Source of the DNA: Rhizoclosmatium globosum
Taxonomy: Eukaryota > Chytridiomycota > Chytridiomycetes > Chytridiales > Chytriomycetaceae
Assembly: GCA_002104985.1 (NCBI GenBank)
Contig: MCGO01000013.1
Coordinates: forward strand, 248,001-312,000
DNA length: 64,000 nt
Direction of reading: 5' to 3'
Below are positions 22,479 to 34,016 of this stretch, piece after piece (the first letter of the stretch is position 1; every line of letters starts with the position of its first letter). Position numbers and translations under genes: made by a program. Under the pieces are notes generated by a model. That model was not told the DNA's origin and made no database searches. It worked only from the letters and a program-made list of their open reading frames with translations.

Positions 22479-24291
22479 ATGTCAGCCAACTTCACGGACG
22501 CCCAAGTCCTTTCCGGCTCTGACCGCACCATCGGTCTCGTGCTCGCCTTCTCCACATACATTGGAGTAAGCACCGAATGCATTCACAATCCACTGCTAAC
22601 CCATCCCTAGTTTGGAGCTGCCGCTCTTGCCTACACATACTTCTCAAAGGCACGTGCGCTCAACATCTCGACAGACTTCTTTATCACTGCAAGAAACTCT
22701 GCAAACTTGTTCAAGATGACGTGGTCGTGGTATGCAGCTGCAATGGGGTCTTGGATCTTGTATACGTGTGCGTTCCAGGCTCCAGGGTCGAACTACGGTA
22801 TCAACGGACTTGTTATCAATGCGATCGTTACTGGTGAGTTGTTTGATTGATTATGCTTCGAAATGCTTATCGGGTGTGCGCTAGGTCTCCCACTTCCACT
22901 TGTCGCTCATATGGGTGACTACGTGCGTAAACATGTTCCAAAAGCCTCTTCCGTTACTGGTTACGCAAAGTGGCGTTTTGGTCGTGTCCTTCAAGTGATC
23001 ATGATGATCCAGATCTTGCAGTCTTTGATTATGGGGATTCTTGTTGAGTACACTACGATTGGAGGGATCTTCCTGACATTCTTTGGAGTCCAACCTTATG
23101 TTCCCATTATTGTCTGCGGTTTGATTGTCATGTCTTGTGAGTAGCGTTGACATGTTCTCTTTTCTTCTTGCGGTTACTAATCGATTTCCAAGATACTGCT
23201 GCCGGTGGTTTCTTTGTCTCTATTATTACCGATGTTTGGCAGTCGATTCTTGCTGTTATCATGCTCTTGATCTCTGTCATTTACCTTTCTGCGTCCTTCA
23301 AGGGTTTCACTTTCCCACCTATGGCTGATTACCTTGGTGTGACCACTACTGGTTGGCAAGCGGTTGCTACTCTCGGAATTCCATACGTTTGCTTGACTCT
23401 GTTCAGTGAGGGTATGTGGCAACGTGTCTGGGCTGCCGAGAATGCTCGCGTTGGTAAAATTGGTGCTTGGATTGCTTGCGTTCTTCTTGCTATTACCACT
23501 TTCTTACTTGGATTTGGTGGAACTTTGGCTTACTGGTCTGGTCGCGCTGATGAAAACTCGAACCCTAACTTGTCGTTCTTCCTTGCCTTTTCTGATGGAA
23601 GTGGTATGGGTTCTGTTGCCGTCACTATTCTCTTGATTATGTTTGGTAAGAAGTGTTTCTGTAGATGAACTGTATGTTTATTTACGTGCATACAGCTGTC
23701 GCCATGAATGAGTCTGCTATTGACACTTCCCAGAACGCTTTGACTGACATCATCACTAACATCGCGTCCGTTTTCGGCTTCAATTTGTCGTTGAATGTGG
23801 TCCGTATTATTGTCTTAGTGGTGCAAGCTCCCATCGTTGTTGTCGCTTCTTACTTGGCCACCAGTGGAACCAACATTCTCAATATTTTCTTGTTCAACAA
23901 CCAATTGTCTACCAGCTTGTTTATTCCGATTGCGTCTGGCCTCATTCCAAGATTGAACCGCATCGTGTCTACTTTCTCTGTCCTCATGGCTGCTGCCACT
24001 TCGATCATTTCTGTTTTGATTCTTGGAGTCAATATGTATGGAGACTTTACCTCTGGATTTTTGGCTTTCTTCTGGTCGCCAGTTTACGTCTGGCAGCCTT
24101 TCGTCTTGGCCCCTTGTGTCTCTTTCCTCGCTCTTATTTTCTGGTCTGTCGTTGACTTGTCTGTTCGTAAAGTAATGGGATGGGAGATGCCAAACTTGCC
24201 TGCTGATTCTCTTGCTGAGGCTGAGGAGCGCTTGAAGGAGGCTTCTGCTTTCGAGCAATCTAAGGTCACAGATGACAAGGAAAAGGCTTGA
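22479..24291 (+). CDS. Sodium:solute symporter family transporter (urea transporter DUR3-like)
   Basis: A polytopic membrane protein with at least twelve hydrophobic segments. The segment with FFITARNSANLFKMTWSWYAA (residues ~50-70) matches the second-helix region of the SSS family, especially fungal and plant urea/polyamine transporters of the DUR3 group. Exons are 22479-22565, 22611-22833, 22885-about 23133, about 23192-23645 and about 23695-24291, with GT-AG introns. The start at 22479 gives a short extracellular-type N-terminus followed directly by a hydrophobic helix. The C-terminal tail is charged (EAEERLKEAS). The transported solute is uncertain. Nothing in the neighbourhood points to urea catabolism. 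Confidence 0.75.
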
Positions 24292-24636
24292 AGGTACTGC
24301 TACTTGAAAACTTTCTCAACGATGGAGCCTACGGTAATCCATTTGATTTCTTTCTTTACTTTTTACTTGTGAGCAAAACGGGAGCCCTACCCCTATCTAC
24401 TTCTTTCGTTGCTGTTTTTCCTCCTTCCCTCTTTCTCCTCCTCCCTATAGTTTTTACTCTACTCCCTTTTCTTGTTTGATATGGCTGAGAACTTGAAACC
24501 GTTAACCACCCGATCACGGTAATGCGTGCGAGGGGAATTTGCTCACATTGTTTTATCAATAAATACTTCAAATTTTGAAGAATATAGTGCACCAATCTCT
24601 CAGAATCCAAGTTTGAATCCTAGTATAGTGCGAGAG
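24292..24636. other. Intergenic region, pyrimidine-rich
   Basis: T/C-rich stretch after the transporter stop (notably 24340-24480), likely 3' untranslated sequence and the promoter of the next gene. No gene is supported. Confidence 0.5.
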
Positions 24637-27234
24637 ATGGGAATATTGCGATGTCCATCGCTTGGGAGTTTGTTGAAACCCTTTTTCGCTGTCTCATCGA
24701 CGACAATGCAATATTCACAACCGAACAATTATGGAAATATCAACGAGAACACTGGCAGACTAGGTTCCTGTATTGCAGGTTTCCGGACAAGTTTATCCCG
24801 ATTTTTTATTCCTCAAAAATCAAACGAGAGATGGACGCGGAAGCAGACCAACAAGGCCAACGAAGTCAGCCAGTCCAGCAAGATCCGGCGATGACACCAG
24901 TGACGGAGTCCACGGCATCGCTTCACGAACTAGAAAGAGCATTGGCTGTTCTGCAGACACAGACTGAAGGAAAAGAAGGATGGTTTCGAGAAACTGAATC
25001 AAGAACGCGGAAGACTTGAAGGAGAATTGGCTGACTTGAAGGTGGCATTGAAAGGAAGAGAAAAGATGTTGGATGCAGAGAAAGACCGTTTGGGTGTTCT
25101 GGAGTCTCTCCTTGGAACTGCCTTTGATCTTTGGTCAGATCAAAACAAGCTTTTGTATCTCAACTCTGATAATCTACGTGATAAGCTGAAGCTTGAAAGG
25201 CAATCGTTCTATGAAGAGAAGCAGTCGTTTTATGCAGACAAACAGTCGTTCTATGCAGACATAACTCTCTTGCAAAACCGCATAACATCATTGGATGCTT
25301 TGTTGAATGTGTCGTGGTTGGAACGACGAATTGTGGAGTTGGACAAACAAGTCTTGGAACTGAATCTTCAAATCATCGCAATGAAGTCAAAATTGGAAGA
25401 GCGCGAAATTCAATCGGGTAGGAAATACTTACAAACTATTGGTTTCCGTTAACGACTGCTTTGAACAGGAATTCAACTTGGTACTCTGGGAGCCAAACCT
25501 ATCGTTTTCATATGTAGAAACGAAAGAAAATTCAATATTGACGACTTAAGAAGTAACCAAATAAGGGAATGCACTTCATCCGAGTCAATCGAGGTGACTA
25601 AGTTTATGAAGTTGATTGGAAAGAAGCGCTACATCCTATCATCGGCTGTTGACAAGCACAAGTTTGATAGTCTTAAACGTATCTGGGAATCAAAGGAGCA
25701 GCGGAATGATGGATCTTGGTCCCTGTTTGACAACTTTAATGTCGTTGATGAAATACCTGAAAACACGAATTCTGTGGCTTGTAGTCCATTCGAACTCACA
25801 CATTACGAAATGATTGCACAGCTGAAAGACATTGTGTTTCCTGATGACTTGTCAGAAAATGCCTTGGATGTACTTCAGACGGGACCTGTATTGGACTACT
25901 CCTGTTTGCCGTTGTTGGGTGATTATAATCGGAACAAGGTAAATTGTACTCTTCTTCAAATTTTTCATACTCATATGTTGTTGTAGCAATCATTGTTTCC
26001 TCTTAACTTTCAAGTCGTTGACAAAGACGGATTGAATTTCAATATCAAACCTAAAGCCGACTTTGCCATTCTCCATCAAAATTACTTCTATCGTATTGTA
26101 GAGGAATCAAAGAAAAATACGGCAACCAAGAACGATTTTTTTGATTCGGATCTTGTGAAGTTGGCTGTTATGACTCGGCTCAATCTTGACGCGATGCATA
26201 GACTCACTGGAGACAAAACTTTGACCAGTCCATTTCTTGTATTTGCTGGTGGAGCATATAGTCTGTCCTTGATGTTCAAAGAACCTACGGCCAGCAATAA
26301 CGAACCTCCTAAATTTTGTTACAAGCTTATAAATACGTACACATCAGGGTCGTTCCGTGAAAAGACTCAACTAGCCTATCATCTACGGAACCTTCTTGAC
26401 ATCAAATTCTTAGGTGCATTTGATGATGCTAATTTGACTCTGTACCGTACATTGAAGATGAGTGTTGGAAATTCTTGGGAGGAAAGCAAAGAATACTCCG
26501 AAGAAACCACTACAAAAATCAACCCAAATAAGAGACCCTATGTCGATGAAGATTATGAATCTGGGCAAAGCGTTGGCAGTGATGGCAGTGATGGCAGCGA
26601 TGGTGGTGGTGGTAAAATGGCGTCAGCAGTTCTTGCAAAATACGACATTCCAAAACTTCACAGAGACTGCGAACCTGCCATTCCAAATTGCAGCTTTGGG
26701 AAAAATCGTATCGATGGTAGTCGGGTGGTCATCAAAAGCTCTTGCAAGAAGAAAGAGGTTGACTATTTAACGCTCTTGAGTCAACCATTGTACCGAACCG
26801 ATCCTCGCAATGTGACTATACAACCAACTGAAATTGTGAAAGAAGATGGAATTTATTACATTGTGTTCCCCCTCGTAAAGCCTTTGCAAGATGTATATGA
26901 ACAAGTTCCCAAATTACTAAGTACAACGTGGTCGCGACTTATCGAGCAACTACGTGACTACTGTGACGTTCTTCATGAACATAAAATCTGCCATGGCGAC
27001 ATCAAACCAAGTAACTTGGCTATCGATGTAAGTACCCTGCAGCTTGTTGTGTTGGATTGCGATCTTATGGAAAAGTTTCCTGATGGTGAGAATGCTGTTG
27101 TGAAGGAGTTCCGAGGAACGGAGGACTGGGCTGACCCAAATTATGTTGCGAACCCCGGAGCTGGATTTAATCCTTTTCATCTGGAACGATATTCGATGGA
27201 AAGAACGTGTATGTGGATGAAGTTCAATGCATGA
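24637..27234 (+). CDS. Crinkler-like protein: CRN-type N-terminus, coiled coil, nuclease-like region, C-terminal kinase (frames broken near the 5' end)
   Basis: The order of regions resembles Crinkler (CRN/CR) proteins of oomycetes and chytrids. A short N-terminal part (24637-~24790) has the hydrophobic/Gly and Leu-Trp spacing of the CRN ubiquitin-like header, but it is split between two frames near 24700. A coiled-coil region (24900-25400) is also interrupted, near 24985, and includes three back-to-back heptads of the QSFY type (25200-25262). A middle region (25470-26460) contains KPKADFAIL and EESKK, consistent with a PD-(D/E)XK-type nuclease core. The C-terminus has a protein-kinase active site (HGDIKPSNLAI near 26995; DCD in place of DFG near 27060; FRGTEDW). 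Introns lie at about 25415-25468 and 25940-25987. As it stands the gene may not give a full protein. Function is inferred from family only. Confidence 0.55.
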
Positions 27235-27598
27235 TGGTTGCTTGTAATGGCGATATTTCCCTTGCTTAATACAATGAGTGTATAATATAATGGATTTTAG
27301 CTATTTCAATTTGCTTTTGCTTTGGTGTAAGATTGGCAAGAGAGTTATCCCACATCATTTGTACAAACAATAGAAACGTAACCGTCGCACAACCGTTACC
27401 GAACACCACTCACTTGGAATAACAGTTTCTACCTGCCTCGCGTAACCTCCTGTTTGCATCAGTGCTCTTCACGATTCATGGGAGAGGAATTTGCAAGAAC
27501 GTGTAAGTGAACAAGAATCTTTATGCCACATTGAGAATGATAAAAACGTCATCATGGATTCCACATAACCCAGCACCTCATGTTCCCACCCTTTAAAC
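27235..27598. other. Intergenic region between convergent genes
   Basis: 3' flanks of the Crinkler-like gene and of eIF2-beta. A/T-rich. No gene, RNA or repeat is recognised. Confidence 0.5.
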
Positions 27599-29134
27599 TT
27601 AAGCAGCAGCATTACGCATAGCTAAACAAGAGAAGTCAGTACGGAAAGCATTAAATAGTAACAACAGCAACTTTACCAGATCTCTTTGTAGCCTGCGCCA
27701 AGAAACCAGTCTTGATGGCGGAAACACTCTTTGTACTTCCACAACTCTGACACTGCAAGAAAAACAGTCTGTTCTCCTTTGTCAAAATTGTGTCTCCAGA
27801 TCGACACGTTTTACATGTCACGTATTCGACAATGTATCGTTTCAAGACGTTTTCAATGTGCTTTTGTTGGAATCGTCCCTTCATTACGAGACGTTGGGCT
27901 CCGTCGATGGAACCGGAAGTACCGAGTTCGGAGAAGAGGTATTGGATCAAGTGGTCTGGTTCACGACGCATTCTAATGTTTTATGTTGGTTAATATTCGC
28001 TCAAACGTCTATGTTGTCGATTGTACGTCATTCCCTTCCAAACCTCCTTATTTTTGTACTCCCCCTCCAAGCGTTTGTTTGCTTTTATCAAGCTTATTGC
28101 CCTTCCGTTTCTCAGTCTATCTATTCTATATCCAGTCAAATTCCTTCTTCCATCTCAACATACCCCAACACTCCCTTCAAAACCAATTCGATTTAGGATA
28201 TATACACACCTGCGAGCAATATCGACAACGTTGGCGAAAATAGACTTCTTGGTACCCTCCTTCATGACCTGTGGAGGCACAAGAGTATACTTTTTCTTTT
28301 CACCAATCAAGTCAGGGTTATTCTGACGAATGATACGGAAAACACGAGACAAGAGTTCCGCATATGTGTAATCACGAGTGGTACCGAGCCAGATTTCATC
28401 GCCCGCTTCATCGTTGTTGTTGGATGCGTCATTGTCATCATCATCATCGTTGGTTGGGTTTCCGTAGATATCTTCGTTGGCATCGTTTTCGTCACCGTTG
28501 AGATCGTCACCGTCGTCTCCGGCGGCATCTGCTTCGTCCTGCTTTTCCTTCTTGAGCATTTGCTCGAATTCAGCCAAGTCGTGCTTCTTCTTCTTCTTCT
28601 TTTTGTCGCCAAAGTTGAATTCGTCCGCGTTTTCAGTCGCTGGTGGTTGTTCTGGGGCAGGGTCGGTGTCCTAGTGCAGGGCAGGGATAGGTAGGTGAAG
28701 TCAGTGGAAGGGGTAGGTGGTGGCAGGGCCCATACATCAAAGACAGGCACGTCCTTCTTCTTCTTCTTCTTTTTCAGGGCTCCAAACATATCGTCCAAGT
28801 TCTCAGCTTGAACAGGCGCCTCAACTTCGGCGACTGGTTCAGCAACTTTGACTTCTTCTTTGACTGGCGCAACTTCGGCAACTTCCTCCTTAGCCTCTTT
28901 TTGACGGCGTGGCTTCTCGTCGGCGGATTGCGATTCGGGGCGCCGCTTTTTGAGGCCTTGTTTTGTTGGTTTGGGTTAGCAGAGTTTTGGACGACGAAGT
29001 GGGGCGCACCATCAAAGACATTCTGGATTGGCAGAGGTTAGTTTTGGTTTGGCGGGATTGGTTGTAGTTGCACTCACTAGGGGCACGGCGTCGGGGTACT
29101 TGGCTGCAAGTTCGGCAATGGTGAGGTGGACCAT
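27599..29134 (-). CDS. SUI3: Translation initiation factor eIF2 subunit beta
   Basis: Part of the eIF2 GTPase that brings initiator tRNA to the 40S ribosome. The C-terminal exons show the eIF2B/eIF5 fold ([39 protein letters not shown]) and the four-cysteine zinc ribbon CKTCRSGDT...[11 protein letters not shown]. Two lysine blocks (KKKKKKKD near 28755; DKKKKKKKH near 28590) match the K-boxes that bind eIF5 and eIF2B-epsilon. The last exon is tiny: an intron ending TTTAG is followed by AMRNAAA and a stop at 27599. The 5' part is less certain. The ATG at 29134 begins [18 protein letters not shown] before a good donor, but the join of the following exon to the Lys/Glu-rich region near 28950 is unclear. 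It is divergent from eIF3l. Confidence 0.88.
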
Positions 29135-29422
29135 CGTTTGTTTTCTTTTTTTGATGAATCACTTCCACAAGAAAAAGAACTCGAATATTAACTACTTCAG
29201 TTACTTCTATTGGATGAAACCAGACTGAGCCATATACTGAAAGTGCATGATCCACATCAAAAATAATACGATGCTTTTCCTTGCCTTATCAGAGAATTCT
29301 TGCTAAAGATAGCAACACGACATATTAAATGTACTCACCGTATACAATATTCAATAGTTACAGTGGGAGACACGATGTTCTTTTCTCCTTTTGCTTTTTT
29401 CCCCAACCAACTTTGAAGGCAA
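29135..29422. promoter_or_regulatory. Shared intergenic region of eIF2-beta and eIF3l
   Basis: 288 bases lie between the two divergent start codons. The region must hold both 5' untranslated sequences and promoters, so it is a candidate bidirectional promoter for two initiation factors. I could not identify specific transcription-factor sites. Confidence 0.5.
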
Positions 29423-31403
29423 ATGAGTACCGAACGCATTCCCGCCGACCAGGAGATCCTCTTTGACGAAGTAACCTCTCTCTTTCGTATTAAATGATTA
29501 CCTAACCAGCAAACCAACCAAAGGACGAAGTAGTTGTTGAAGTTGAGCTTCCAGTTGTCTTTATCCAAGACGACGACGACCTTGGTACCCTAATCCAACC
29601 CATTTTCAACTGGCTCTAACCGTCCAATGGCAGAGTACGGCGCCCTTCCTCCAACAGCAACTCCAGTCGCTTCCCAATCCCAAAAGTCTCAAATCCCTGA
29701 CGCTGTTGCAAACTTCCTCCGAAACCTCGCAACAGCCCTTTCAACAAAGAACGTCTGGGAGCTCCACCAACTCTACGAAAACTCTTTCTCAAAGCTCTCC
29801 GACAAGTTCTATGCAAAGACAAACTGGCCAGCCCCAGAAAAGGCTGTTGCCGCTTCGGGCTCATCCGACCCCGTCTTTGCCGCTCTCTACAAGGACTTGT
29901 ATTACCGTCACGTGTACGCTAAATTGGCTCCGTCTTTGGATGATCGTATCGCGTCATACAACAACTATGTCGAGTTGTTCAACTTGATCTGGTCGTTGAT
30001 GGAACGGAGCCTTTGGACTTGGAATTGCCAAATCAATGGATCTGGGATATCATTGATGAATTTATTTATCAGTTCCAGGCTTTCTGTCAGTGGCGTTCAA
30101 AGGGTGTTAAAGGAAAGGAGGCCGATGTGTTGAAGGAGCGTCCAGACGTGAGTATCCATCTATCCGATGTTAAAAGAGATGAATTGATGGGAGTCTGGGA
30201 TTTGGTGCATATTTGGAGAGTTCACTAGAAGTCAAAATGGAATCCATCCAACCAACTCTCTTTCAACAACCGTTTAGACTTCAGCAACTAACAAAATCAA
30301 ATAGGTCTGGAACGTTCTCAACGTCTTGAACGTGTTGTACTCTTTGATTCAAAAATCCACCATCAACGAGCAGCTTTGGGTTTCAAAGCATGGCGGTGAT
30401 ATGGCTGAAGCCACTGGTGTCTTTGGTGCCCGTCCTCTTTACCGCATGCTTGGATACTTCTCCATTGTTGGTCTCTGCAGAATTCACTGTTTGTTGGGTG
30501 ATTACACCATGGCCCTCAAGGCCCTTGAGAATATCGAGTTGAACAAGAAGGGACTCTTTGCCCGAGTTACTGCTTGTCACATCACCACCTACTACTACGT
30601 TGGATTCTCGTACTTGATGATGCGCAGATACTCTGATGCCATCAAAGCCTTTACCCATATTTTGTTGTTCATCAGCAGAACTAAGCAGTACCACTCCAGA
30701 TCCTACCAATACGAAGTGGTGCGTTTATTTTTGATTTCATGTTTATTTGAGCTAACTGGAGAATCCAGATCCAAAAGAAGGGTGAGCAGATGTACGCTCT
30801 CTTGACAATCTGTTTGGCTCTCTGCCCACAACGAATCGATGAAAACGTCCACTCTCTCCTGAGAGAAAAGTACGGAGACCAATTGAACAAGATGCAGAAA
30901 GAGTACGTCGCTGCATTCCCTTTCTCACCAGAATCGCTAATCATTTCTGTACACAGCTCCGAAGACAGCATCCCAGTCTTTGAAGAACTCTTCTCCTTTC
31001 CGCCCCAAATTCATTTCCCCAACCGCCTCTCCATCCGACACCCCAACCACCGCCCACTCCCAACAACTCCGCACCTTCCTCACCGAAGTCCGCCAACACC
31101 ACCATATTTCTACCATCCGCTCTTACCTCAAACTCTACACCTCCCTTCCCCTCTCCAAGCTGGCCTCGTTTGTCAACACGACCCCGAAGCCCTCCGCACA
31201 ACGCTGCTGGTGTACAAGCACAAGACCGTCAGAGACGGTGGGAGCATGGAAGCGTGTTGGAGGGAGAGTACAGCAGTCCTGGAGACTTGGACTTCTACAT
31301 GCGTGGAGATATGGTGTTTATTAGTGAGAGTAAGGTTGAGAGGCGGATTGGGGAGTGGTTTGTTAGACAGATTGGGAAGTTTGAGGATACATTGGGACCT
31401 TGA
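29423..31403 (+). CDS. Translation initiation factor eIF3 subunit l (several single-base frame breaks)
   Basis: A PCI-domain subunit of eIF3, absent from budding yeast but present in many other eukaryotes. Landmarks: [32 protein letters not shown], a long helical block with [16 protein letters not shown] and [16 protein letters not shown], and the C-terminal PCI region ([21 protein letters not shown], then [17 protein letters not shown]). The first exon is [16 protein letters not shown]. Two introns with CTAAC branch points precede the long exon, the second ending inside the apparent ATG at 29627. Frame breaks occur near 29992, 31000, 31185 and 31230. In each the family sequence resumes in the next frame, and one base added to or removed from a run restores it. 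These look like sequence errors in a conserved core gene. Confidence 0.88.
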
Positions 31404-31766
31404 ATCGACTTGGATGAATACGGTGTATGCGTTAGTTTTGGGGACGTGAGGTTTTTATGTTGAGTGTTTGGGTTTGCGATATTGAAATGAATGTTGTTGA
31501 ATGACGTGCTTCCTTACCTCTTCCCCTCCAGTAGTTGGTTGTGGACTTCCATGGGTCATCAACGGCCAGTTTGTGATTCAGAGTTGGCATGCTTAGCTGA
31601 TGTTTGCTTTGATTAGCGATAATTCAAGCCCATAACAAGGACACACATGTTGCACAACCCCGTGCGATTGTGCCATTTGTCAAAACAACGTCTGACGCAA
31701 TTGTAAACAACGAAGGTATAAAAACCAGTCTAGTGAGTACCGTTGAGTCCATCAACACAACTTGAA
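31404..31766. other. Intergenic region
   Basis: Promoter-side flank of the TfdA-like dioxygenase. No gene, RNA or repeat is recognised. Confidence 0.5.
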
Positions 31767-33068
31767 ATGTCTGCCGCCTTGAAGATCCAGCCCTTGAAGA
31801 GAAACCACTCTCTTGATGCAAAATACCCAAGTTACAAGGTAGACCACACATTGGAACTGAGTTTGAAGCTGGGTAAGTCCACATCTTGTCATAATACAAG
31901 CAGCTTCTGAACTGCTATGAACTGTAGAATCCAAATTCGTGACCTCCTCAACGCTCCAAACTCTGACGAGCTCCTTCTGGATTTGGCTGTCCTCATCTCT
32001 GAACGCGGAGTTGTTTTCTTGCGTGACCAAGACCTTACCTTCGAAGAGCAAAAGGACTTTGCCAACCGTCTTGGAAAAGTGACTGGAAAGCCAGCGACTT
32101 CTGGTCTTCACTCTCACCCAATCAGTGACGAGTCTTCAGATTCGGAGACAAGAACTACGCCATCTCTTCAGAGCTTGACAAAACTTACACCAACCAATTC
32201 ATCAAGGCCCGCCTGTCCAACCGTTCCGAGCTCCACTCTCAGCAATGGCACTCTGACGTTACCTTCGAGCCGATTCCATCCGACTACGCCGTCTTGAGAC
32301 TCCGTGAAGTCCCACCGAGGCGGTGACACTCTCTGGGCCAGTGCTTACGAAGTATACGAGCGTCTTTCTCCAGCATTCAGAATTTTCTTGGAGGGCTTGA
32401 CTGCAACCACATTGGTGACGGATTCTTGGGTCTCGCACAAGCCGGGCTTGTCAAGATCAACCCAGGACCACGTGGAGCTCCTGAAGACGTTGGAACCCAC
32501 TTGTCCGCTGTGCACCCAGTCATTCGTACCAACCCAGTCACTGGTTGGAAGGGGTCTTTGCCAACAAGATTTTCACCAAGAGAATCAACGAGCTCTCAAA
32601 AGACGAATCCGACTTGGTTCTTCAACAGCTCTTTGACCTCGCTGTTCAGAACCACGACGTGCATGTTCGTCACCACTGGAACAAGAACGATGTCGCTGTT
32701 TGGGATAACCGATCTACTTTCCACGCTGCTACTGCGGACTTTGACTTCGACCAGTACTTGCGTCTTGGCGAACGCGCTGCTTCGTTGGGTGAGCGTCCTT
32801 ACTTTGATCCAAACTCAAAGTCGCGTCGTGAGGCTCTTGGTATTGCTCCACCACCAGCTCGTCGCGCTCACTTGGCTGCTTTGGCTGCTGCCGCGAACAA
32901 GGGAAGCGATGAAGTCGCCGAGAGTAAGCCTAAAGCTGCCCCTGTTGCTTTGGACGCACTGTCAAGAAAATTACCAAGACTACAACTGAAAGCAAGACTG
33001 TCTTACGTGGAAGTGAAGTCCTGAATAAGGAGACAAAGACTACTGTTGTTACCTCCTACGAGCCATAA
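31767..33068 (+). CDS. TfdA/TauD-family 2-oxoglutarate-dependent dioxygenase (frame breaks)
   Basis: A Fe(II)/2-oxoglutarate dioxygenase of the taurine/sulfonate (yeast JLP1-like) group. Exon 1 starts at 31767 (MSAALKIQPLKRNHSL); an intron at about 31873-31925 follows. Motifs: ERGVVFLRDQDLTFEEQ, LHSQQWHSDVTFEP (the iron-binding H-x-D), GGDTLWASAYEVYERLS, and NRSTFHAATADF with a distal His. The Arg of the 2-oxoglutarate site is probably in the segment just after. The C-terminal tail is Ala-rich, then Thr/Lys-rich. Five frame changes (near 32135, 32310, 32410, 32552 and 32962) all fall in short C or G runs. Correcting run length by one base restores the family sequence, so the gene is probably intact in the organism. 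The substrate is unknown; sulfonates are typical of the family. Confidence 0.8.
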
Positions 33069-33431
33069 GAATGAACTGTTTTAAGATTAGAAATAAATAC
33101 CTACTGTTTATATCATATTTTGCTTTTTCAGCTTCAGGATATTCACAACACTGACAAATCTCAGAGCTTGAACCATCGAAACAGGGCCTTTTAGCTTTTG
33201 TTTCAATTGTTGACCCCACGTTCGCATCCAATGACGTTCATTTCTTCGACGTTGATTTGACTCCCTCCGCTTTCTTCTGTTTCCTTGATTTCGCGTAGCT
33301 CCTCAAACTCATCTCAACCTCCTTGCATCTCAAAGTTTTCCACAAGAACTGTGAATATAACCCACAACGATTTCTCATTTTCTATTCAATGAAGTGAAAA
33401 TAATCAATCTTCGGTTATTTCATTTTATTTA
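33069..33431. other. Intergenic region before the first long repeat
   Basis: A/T-rich 3' flank of the dioxygenase. No gene is supported. Confidence 0.5.
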
Positions 33432-34016
33432 GACAGAAAAGCCGTTGGTCTGATAGACCAGGCATTAAAAACTGTCAAACCGTACATTATATCACTAAAG
33501 AAGGGAGAAAAGGAAGAATAAAACACGTCCTCCCATCCTGACTCCGAGTCCAGATCCGTACGAATGAAGCCATGGTCGAGTAGCAGAGGGTCGGTTCAGG
33601 GGTAGGCATAACCCACTCCCGTACTACAACCGGTACTTTTGAAACTCGTTATACGCGACTAGCACCGAGTGTCCATCAAAACCACCCCCTCGGCGCAGCA
33701 CGATACCGTCTTATGGTGAGCGAACAGATTCCCATGTGAATTTTGTGGTTGGGGATCTGCATAGTGCGGAACCACGGCTGTCATCGCGCGTCCTCCGTCT
33801 GATTGATGTTGACGCGTCCAGCCTTGGGCTTTGTTGCTGGGGTTTGAGGGAAGAGGAAGAGGAAGAGAGAGGGGAGAGGGGAGAGGGAAGAGAGAGCAGT
33901 TGATGTTTGGAGGATGAGAAAAAGAGGGAGGAAATGGAGGAAATTGTCGCTTTTGAAGGCGAACCAGAATTGTCAGAAGATAAGATCCTAAATCAACTCA
34001 TAGAGGAATATGGATA
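33432..34016 (+). repeat. Copy 1 of an unidentified ~585-bp direct repeat
   Basis: Near-identical (about 95% by eye) to 35579-36159, in the same orientation. It begins GACAGAAAAGCC and ends near TATGGATA. Features: a strong short hairpin near the left end (TGGTCT-GAT-AGACCA), a GC-rich core (about 33530-33840) in a generally A/T-rich region, and a purine-only tract (GGGAAGAGG-type, about 33847-33900). The core is the best-conserved part. No terminal inverted repeats, TG...CA ends or target-site duplications were recognised. It could be a solo-LTR-like remnant, a SINE-like element or a structured non-coding RNA gene. The nature is unknown. Confidence 0.9.

Noticed and set aside
28477..28674. 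Plus-strand Ser/Phe-rich open frame
   Set aside because: It is antisense to the acidic and lysine-rich part of eIF2-beta, with no independent features.
31917..33024. TfdA-like gene as a pseudogene
   Set aside because: All family motifs are preserved and every break sits in a homopolymer, which fits sequence error better than decay.
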